From contig JAOVFP010000014.1 of NCBI GenBank assembly GCA_025738555.1, positions 3,410,001 through 3,474,000 of the forward strand: a stretch of 64,000 bases of DNA, given 5' to 3'. This document shows positions 56,619 to 64,000 of this stretch, piece after piece. The notes under the pieces were generated by a model. That model made no database searches and was not told where the DNA came from. It saw only the letters and a program-made list of their open reading frames with translations. The first letter of the stretch is position 1. Each line of letters begins with the position of its first letter. A program made the position numbers and the translations under genes. This DNA is from Cyathus striatus. Taxonomy: Eukaryota > Basidiomycota > Agaricomycetes > Agaricales > Nidulariaceae.

Positions 56619-59450
56619 CTAAACTACCATAGTAGCTGCATTATCATCATCCATTTCATCTTTCAACATCATCAATTCCTCATCTTTACCCATGCCAGCT
56701 GTGAAATTGAGTGTCAGACCATCATGAAAACTAAACTTCATCATTTGCAAGACTTCCATAAGTTCAGGTGAAATCTGATTATGATGTGCTGCCATGGTCT
56801 CCTTGCCAGATGAGAATACATGTTCACATGGTACAGCTGATGCCTGAATAGGCAATATGTCCATAGCAGCCATAAAAAATGCTGGGTAGCACAGTTGGTT
56901 CTTCTATGTAAGTAAACAAATCAGCTAACTTCTAATTAGTAACTAATAACAACTTTAGTACCTGCCAAAATGTGAGACTGCTTGTTCCAGTCTGCTGATC
57001 AAGAAGATAGGACTCAATTTCAGCTTCAAGTGTGGGAGGTGCTTTCATTACAGAAGCACCCAATTTGAGTTGCAGAAGTTTTTTGGCCCATACATTGCTC
57101 AGGTCTCCAGACATACCTGCCACAGTTAGTGTGTGCTGGCACTTTGGAGTATCACAATGGCAATGAGGGGGTTGATATTCATTTTGTCAATTAGTAATGT
57201 CTTCATAGTAGGATTGCAACTGGTAGTATGTAAGTGAGGATGTATGATTTCAAAAACTACTGTGAATAATATAAATTATTACACACCTCTCCACAAAGGA
57301 TATCCTTTGCCCATTGAATTTTTTTGGGAGCCGATATGCCTGGTAGGCATACACTACCTATAGAAGCTGATTTTAGCTTTTCTATCATGTAATTAGTACT
57401 CACCAAATGGTAACAAATATGAGTTAGTTACAGAATTGGAGTGAGACCTGAGCTGCCAGTTAAAAGTACTAAACAGTACACTTACCAAGGGTGTGAATAT
57501 TGCCAAGCCTAAGGTAGTACTACAAGCAGAGGGGACAGCTAGAGCATCAGCACTAAACTCAGTGACTAAGTGGATAACAGCCAAACACATTGGTATTGAC
57601 AACACACAAAGGTCACATGATGAAAAGATCCCTATCTCAAATGGATGAAGCAATGATCAGGTGTCTTGACAGGTGTCTCAGTAAAACCCAAAGTCCAGAA
57701 CCAGTGAGCCAACTTCCCTTGGTTTTACCAGTGAAGCAATAAGCAGTTAATTAAAGTGACAAACTCTGAGCCCTGACTACCTTGATACACTATTCTTAGC
57801 ACACTTGTGCATAGCCAATCCTGCAATGACTGAAGCATGTGCCCTGCACCATTAAACCCCATAGCATAACCTCTTATGACAGATGCAACCTCCTATGATT
57901 AGTACACTCTGTGAGCATACAGCTTTGTCTCTCAGTGATGTCTCCATTTCCTAATCTGTACACCAATTGCACCTATACAGTACTTATACAGTACCAGCAG
58001 CCACAATATTCTCAGTAGTATATAAGTAGATGACTTTCCATGTATTCAACAAGCTATCCTCAGCACAGCTCCCATTATAAAGTACTTTGATGTAGTGTAG
58101 TGAGATAAAGTATATTTTCCAAGATCATTGTTTAGTAATTTGATTTGAGTCTAGTAAGAAGAAACTGCAAACTCATAGAGAATCACATGTTGCCTCGTAC
58201 ATAGCCAGAGACATTATCTAATCACTACTTAGTTATTCCTTCACCTTCCTATACATCCCCCTTCTACCCCCCTTTGCCCAGAAGCATCATTAACACTGAA
58301 CTTCTGCAAAATTCCCTCCAAACTTGCCACCCTGTTACATTGTTTTAGGAGTAAGTAGTTATAATTACATAAGCTAGCTACTATCACCCTGTTGTAAAAC
58401 ATCTCTAACCTCTTAGAGCATGGTCTATAAACCAGTTTAATTTTGCAGCAGGGTTAAGAACTATACAAGAACTAATTTATTATATGACAGGCTAAAATAA
58501 ATGACACTAACCTAGTGCAAAGTCATATCCTGTATTGCCAACCTCTGAACTCCCAATCCCTTACTCTACCTCTCCCTTTGCTTACTCCAGACTTTTGATT
58601 ACATTCTCATTATTACTTATTGCTTACTGTACATAGATTACTTCTGTTTTCCTTCTTCCATTCTACTGAGCTATCCCCTCAGTAATGTAGTATACATCTC
58701 ATAGTGAGTTATTTATCATTCTTAAGTGCACCACAATCAGTTTCACCTTACACCACCATATGTACTCATTTCTCTGACACATTTTATTATGTTTAATTAG
58801 CTATAGTCTTCATTCTATATATGCCATCCCTGACCATACTTCTCTGCTAGTCTTGGCCAGTGGTCTTTACTTACTCCAGTCCTCTAGTATTTAAGTAGTA
58901 CCTAACTTGTATGTAGTCTTCAGTTTCAAATTGAACTATGTCCTCACCTCTCAGTCTGACTTGAGTTACATCTCTTGTCCTCTGTCTTCTCTTCTCATCT
59001 CTTGTCTTCTCCAAAGAGCTTGCCCTTACTCTGAAATCCAGGACCAGGAATCCCAGGGGTGCAGCACATAAGCTGAAGCCAAAGTCCTATCTCCTGAGTT
59101 CTCATTCTCTGATTTCTTCTCATACTCACCCCTTGCTTCTCTGTAGTCACCCCTTCATATTCTGCTGCCAATTCAGGCTAGGGGCATGGTTGTGACATGC
59201 AAGCACATATACTGGAACAAGATTGGTTTACTGGATGTAACCATTTAGCTTATCCAGCTCAGCCTGAACAATGCTTGTTGTATCCAGACTCTCAGCTTAT
59301 CCAGCTCAGCCTGAACAATGCTTGCTGTATCCAAACTCTCTGTTTGATACTCCTTCCAAACAGTTTCCATTGCTCTAAATGCTGGGATGATGTTGCAGAG
59401 TGTAGGGGTCTTTTCTGCTGATAGGAGTGGTGCACTTAAGAATGATAAGT
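56619..59450 (-). pseudogene. hAT transposase remnants
   Basis: The middle part (about 59420-59270) reads TPTLCNIIPAFRAMETVWKE and TASIVQAELDKLRVWIQQAL. The C-terminal dimerisation region has PPTLEAEIESYLLDQQTGTS (about 57033-56960), an intron, then CYPAFFMAAMDILPIQASAV, PCEHVFSSGKET and LMEVLQMMKFSF (56900-56619). This is the hAT C-terminal dimerisation domain; the family has CERVFSS where this has CEHVFSS, and Arg-rich ARRNRI where this has AAHHNQI. About 1.9 kb of other DNA (57130-59250) separates the two parts. A 54-bp tandem duplication lies at 59247-59345. Dead. Confidence 0.75.
57124..59244. other. interior of hAT remnant, no recognisable gene
   Basis: A plus frame at about 57470-57650 reads VVLQAEGTARASALNSVTKW but cannot be assigned. 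The rest is AT-rich with CCTCTAACC-type low complexity. It may be an insertion into the hAT gene. Confidence 0.3.
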
Positions 59451-59829
59451 GACTCACTATGAGATGTATACTATGGTACTGAGGGGATAGCTCAGTAGGG
59501 TGAAAGGGAGGAAATGAAAGTAATCTATGTACAGTAAGCAATAAGTAATATTAAAGGCATAATCAAAGTCCAGAGTAAGCAAAGGTAAACATGGAGTAAG
59601 AGCATAGGAGTCTGGAGGTGGGCAATACAGGATATGACACTTTTCTAAAATGCTTGTAGACTCTGCATTAGCCTCTGAACCTGTACCTACAAAGGAAGAA
59701 TTGAAAGGTGCATCCAGGACTACTGGTATTTGCACTTACTTTTGCCTTGGTAATAGAATTGCCAAAAAAAATTTATAGGAGGCATACTTCGAGGATGAGC
59801 TCAAGGAAATAATTTTAGACTTTCTGTTA

Positions 59830-60415
59830 ACATGGATGAAAGTTCATCCATGATTGTAGACCCTAAGGGATTTGTTTACATCACACTCTTGGATGAATCT
59901 CCTTCTTTCAACCCAACTTTATTGAATGCTGAAGTACCACCCCAAGCTGTACCAGCTGTAGTAAACTCTTGCCTTAAAGCAGTATTGGACTCAGTTGCAA
60001 AATGAATGCCAATTATTAAGTGTAAGATTAACTTGACTTAAAGTTACTTGTTGACTAAATATTATATAGCTCAAAATAGGCTTATTATGTATTTTGACAC
60101 TGAATGGACAAATCAATTACTAAGAACTTGCATAAGATGTTTGGAGCAGCTGGAACCTCTTTGCATCACTGGGATAAAGTTCTTAAAGTTATATCTAGCT
60201 ACCCAGACATGGAAGAGTAGCTGAGTAGCACAACCCCTCCTGATGCTAAGACAACCCATGAGTTATGGGGCTTGGAGAAGACAGCAGGTTTTACTTAAGT
60301 GGACTTGGAATATTGGATTATGAGAAAGAAAAATATCAGTGCTGGAAAGGGGAAGCAGAAGGCAGAAGGAGGGAAGACTAAGAAAGGATCTGGTTTAAAG
60401 AAGAAGTAAGTAACT
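59830..60415 (+). pseudogene. decayed coding remnants upstream of KDZ copy B
   Basis: Plus-strand frames: MDESSSMIVDPKGFVYITLL ... VPPQAVPAVVNSCLKAVLDS (59833-60004) and MDKSITKNLHKMFGAAGTSL ... YPDMEE, then a Lys/Gly-rich tail (60104-60412). Stops TAG and TAA interrupt the second. It could be 5' exons or a companion gene of the KDZ element. Not recognised. Confidence 0.3.
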
Positions 60416-60556
60416 TTTTGAAAGATAGCAATTTTTCCCATTAAAATCTATATCAAATGTACTTTTAGTTTCTTTTATATCTGTGTATGGCTACTTGGAC
60501 TCCTCTATAAAATAGTTATTTAATATTATTGGCTGCTTGCACTTGCATATTTACCT

Positions 60557-61268
60557 ATGGCTTATGGTATACGACCTGAACAAGAATTTCCTATGCTTAA
60601 GTTTGCAAAATTTAGTTCATTTATTCAAGAAACATTTGGTTCAAAAATAAGCCTATCAACTGTTTTATTTTTGATATTTACATTAACAAAAAATGTTGAA
60701 GTGCTAAATTTGCCTGCAAGGCAGCAGTATCATGAAGGAAATGATAGAAGAAGAACTCAAATTTCAGGTTGGATGAATGTCTTGGCAACTACTGTTTACA
60801 CTGTTCTTGGTGATAAAACAAAGTATTTATTTTTAGAAAATCAGATTCCAACTATAGTTGATGATGATGAAGTAATTTCAGAAATTGCAATTAAGCTGGA
60901 TAAATTTGCAAAGTTTTTGGAGCTGCATTCTTACCCAGGAGCTTAGGCCTATCTTAGAGAAAAAAATTACACCTGTATGTCTTATATGCCCCACATCTAT
61001 GTGGTGTGTTACAGAATCTTGTGATGGTCATTCATTAAGGCAAAATTCAATATATTCTGATATTCCCAAAGTTACTTTAATTGAAGGAACAAAATTGTAT
61101 TACAATGCCCATATATTAACTGGCCATTGTTCAGGATGTAATACAATTTATTATGCAGATCATAAACATATTAATATTATTGGTCAAGAGCCTCAGACAG
61201 AATACTTGAATGATGCACATTATATTAAAATTGGGACACATCTATGGGTAGATCATGTATTCTCAAAA
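60557..61268 (+). pseudogene. KDZ-associated CxC5-like protein, copy B (truncated)
   Basis: Starts MAYGIRPEQEFPMLKFAKFS and has LNLPARQQYHEG and ISGWMNVLATTVYTVLG, then after a frameshift near 60935 LRPILEKKITPVCLICPTSM, CSGCNTIYYADHKHI and WVDHVFSK. It aligns with copies A and C through the CxC5 part (paired CxxC cysteines, WVDxxFS). It is cut at 61269 by a word array; everything after, including CxC6, is missing. Confidence 0.75.
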
Positions 61269-61690
61269 CAGTATATTGCACTGCCCCATGAGATCAGGTG
61301 GACTTCAGGTGGACTTTAGTAGACTTCAGGTAGATTTCCATTTTGTGTCTATTCTACCTGGACTCCAGCTGTACTCTACCTGAACTCTACATGTGCTAGG
61401 TAGCTGAGACATTACCTGGACTTCACCTGGACTCTACCTGGACTCTACCTAGACTCTACATGAACTTTGCATGTACTAAGTAGCTGAGACATTACCTGGA
61501 CTTCACCTGGACTCTACCTGGACTCTACATGAACTTTGCATGTACTAAGTAGCTGAGACATTACCTGGACTTCACCTGGACTCTACCTGGACTCTACCTG
61601 AACTTTACATCTACTAAGTAGCTGAGACATTACTTGGACTTCACCTGGACTCTACCTGGACTTACCTGTACTCTGCCAATAGTTTGTACC
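61269..61690. repeat. CCTGGACTCTA word array interrupting KDZ copy B
   Basis: Begins CAGTATATTGCACTGCCCC, the same terminus form as at 17679 and 33279. It then has CAGGTGGACTTC words and a higher-order tandem of about 85 bp (CTAAGTAGCTGAGACATTAC + CTGGACTTCACCTGGACTCT), about four copies. No right end or target duplication found. Confidence 0.75.
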
Positions 61691-61782
61691 TCATTAACTT
61701 TCACTCAGATCTGTAAGTATGACATATATTATAACAAGAAATACAAGCTTAATGGCAGACATTAACATATCAAATTATATAT

Positions 61783-64000
61783 TCAGTCCACTCTATCAAT
61801 TTCAATTCCATCAATTTCAACTTCATCATATGGAGGTTGTCCCATTTGGCCTGGTTGCTCATTCTGATTATTCTTTTTGCTTTGTTTCTGAATAACTCTT
61901 TGAGTATGAATATAAAGCAAAGCATGTGTAGTCCAATTGAAATTATCAACACTCATTCTATTAAGAATTCCTTGAAACCCTCCTAGCCAGGCATTTAATT
62001 GTTCACATGCCTACATAATGTGTTAGAGACTAATAAATTGGAGGAAAATAGTAATTACCTGAGTATTAAATGCTTGTTTATAATGTGGATTACCATTTAT
62101 ATCTCTCTCCACAACAACTAAATTTGGTGCTGACCCATTTAGAGGGCTTGGGTTGCAATAAGTGCGACATAAGTAATCTCCAACTCTGTGATTTATATAA
62201 TAATAAAAATCAACTATAAACCTTGTTGTAGCTTTCCATGTATTCCAATTACGAGAAGTAATTAAATGCTTTAGAACTACACATGCTTTATCAATGCACA
62301 CATAGCTTGGTCTTGACTCAGGAGTTGGATATATATCTTCTAAGAAATCCATAATTTGACTTGCACCTTCAGACTTTGCAGATTTTGTCCATGCAATAAC
62401 AACTCCACATGGTGCACAAAGTGTTTCCACACAATAAAATCAAGGAGCAACAAAATAGTTATCTGATTCTTGAACATGACCAGCTGGCACATCATGAGGC
62501 TGATTATTTCTTTGATTCAGCCAGTGCATCCATGCAGGAGCACCTTCTTCTACACTTCTTCTAATAATCCTTCTAATTCCAAGTACAGATTGTCTTCCAA
62601 ATCAAGTAATATGATTAAACCAATTTTGTCTGTGATTAACACATGTTTTAGAATTTGGCTCATGACAATTATAGCAATCTTTCATTCTGCACAATCCCTC
62701 ATGTTGACTCTCATGTCTCAGACAAAATAATCCAGTGCATGCATTTGCCAGTTTGGCTGAACAATCTTTATAAGCACAATGAGTTGGCCCCATAACAATT
62801 CCATCTATCACTACCATTTTAACATCTGGCTCCACAGAATTTCCTGTTTCCATTGCATTGTTATCCATATTTTGTAATTCTGTATTTTCAGCATTTTGTT
62901 GTAGTGGAGGAACAGCTTGGTTTTCATCAATACCAACTACTGCTGCATCATTAGCAGGTGTAATAAAGTCAGCTGTGGCTTTATATGGATGTGTACACTC
63001 ATTACAGGAATGATCTAGTGATTGACCAATAAGTCCATTTTGACCCAATTGTTCATAAGCTTCTTTTGTTACTGCCTCTGTTGATATGTTATCAGGTACT
63101 TGCAAAAATGTATTCATTGAGACAGATATCTGTCTAACTGTTTCCTCAATAAAAGCTTTCCACACTTGCCACCATGAAATAGGTGGATATGTATTTTCTG
63201 CACCATTTGAAAAAGTGTAATTCCAAAATTCTGTATATGCAGCAGTTGATGCATGGAAATGATATACAGAATTAACAACCATATTTGTAAATGTTCTATC
63301 AGCCCATATACTTTGACCAATTTTTACATATTTTGCATTATTATAAAAGAGCTTATCTTTTGGACTAAGTTTTGGATCTCATGGAGCATCAGAGCTTGCA
63401 GTAACACTTTTATGATCTGCATAATAAATAGCTTTACAGTTTGTACAAGAGCTAGCTACAATTGATGCATTTTCATATAGCTTAATTCCTTTCAAAAGTG
63501 TCACCTGTGTTCTATCATGTTCACATGTGAGTATATGGATTGCTTGGCCAATACAGTTTTTATTATTAGTTGAACAGGTAAGGCGAGCTGGACAAATCAG
63601 TAGTACTAGTTCAATTTCACTTGTGGAAATTGGCTTTAAACGTTGCATTGTGCTTGAATTTCTTTTATATGGGTCCAAGTCCAACATAGTTATCATCTCA
63701 TCTAGTTTTCTTGATATAGCACTTGTCTGCATAGATGAACTCAAATGTTGCTGATTATCAGATGCATTAAATAGCTGGGTATCTTCCATATTCTTTAATC
63801 CAATTTTTGCATCAAAATGAGCTTTGATAGCAGTTGAAAGAGCTTTTATCCAGCCATTAACAGGTACAGAATATTCATCTAGCAGTCTAGGATTTTTTGC
63901 TCTTGCATGCAAATTTAAAATATCAATATTATTTTTTAATGAGAATAGAACTGTTAAAACTGTTGCCAAAGTTATTTCTGAGCTGAAATTATCTTGAACA
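61783..64000 (-). pseudogene. KDZ-associated CxC5/CxC6 protein, copy C (runs off right edge)
   Basis: One continuous frame from the window edge to 62059, broken only by three TGA codons (63381-63379, 62604-62602, 62442-62440). Then a 48-nt intron (62058-62011) and a last exon ending EIDRVD and TGA at 61783. Order: ILNLHARAKNPRLLDEYSVP; CxC5 part (LLICPARLTC, CTNCKAIYYADHKSV, WADRTFTNMVVNSVYHF); VIDGIVMGP; CxC6 part (HCAYKDCSAKLANACTGLFC, CRMKDCYNC, CVNHRQNW); FYCVETLCAPCGVVIAWTKS; QAFNTQ; and a Gln/Asn-rich tail. It is the most complete of the three copies. At the TGA before FYCVE, copy A has Arg. Confidence 0.8.

Overview
The window reads as repeat-rich nuclear DNA of a basidiomycete fungus, most likely an agaricomycete. 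The signs are short introns (40-62 nt) with clear GTRNGT/CTNAC/YAG signals, KDZ-associated CxC5/CxC6 cysteine-cluster proteins, agaricomycete-type multi-pass membrane proteins, and hAT and tyrosine-recombinase elements of the kind common in mushrooms. Intact genes are few; most of the sequence is mobile-element debris and satellite-like DNA. I cannot name the species.

Layout. (1) 1-15.5 kb has normal CpG content. Three paralogous double-stranded-RNA-binding-domain (dsRBD) genes lie on the minus strand (1-619, 2773-3068, 11023-12442) and share an intron at the same codon. Also here are an internally duplicated charged protein (3769-4881), two Harbinger-like MITEs (one split by a solo LTR), a TIR element and a CpG-rich inverted repeat (13142-13962). 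(2) 15.6-41.4 kb is nearly free of CpG. It holds a 1.3 kb near-perfect inverted repeat, a KDZ-associated gene split by a younger insertion, minisatellites, arrays of degenerate short words, a decayed tyrosine-recombinase retrotransposon split by a word-array element with an 8-bp target duplication, and two solo LTRs, one carrying a SINE-like insert. (3) 41.5-55.4 kb is CpG-normal again. It has a foldback element, GGAACTCGAC and TTTCCCACGC word arrays, a TIR element with an 8-bp target duplication and captured exon-like frames, two TA-flanked TIR elements (one carrying a gene fragment) and a spliced 324-residue seven-helix membrane protein gene. (4) 55.6-64 kb is CpG-poor. It holds hAT remains and two more KDZ-associated copies, one running off the right edge.

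The genes form no operon-like pathway. The theme that ties them together is dsRNA: a small family of dsRBD proteins sits next to long inverted repeats able to fold into hairpins. A second theme is a strong contrast between CpG-depleted and CpG-normal DNA; in the depleted parts all coding remnants carry Arg-to-His, Arg-to-Gln or Arg-to-TGA type changes. All gene models come from reading the sequence by eye; no database search was possible.
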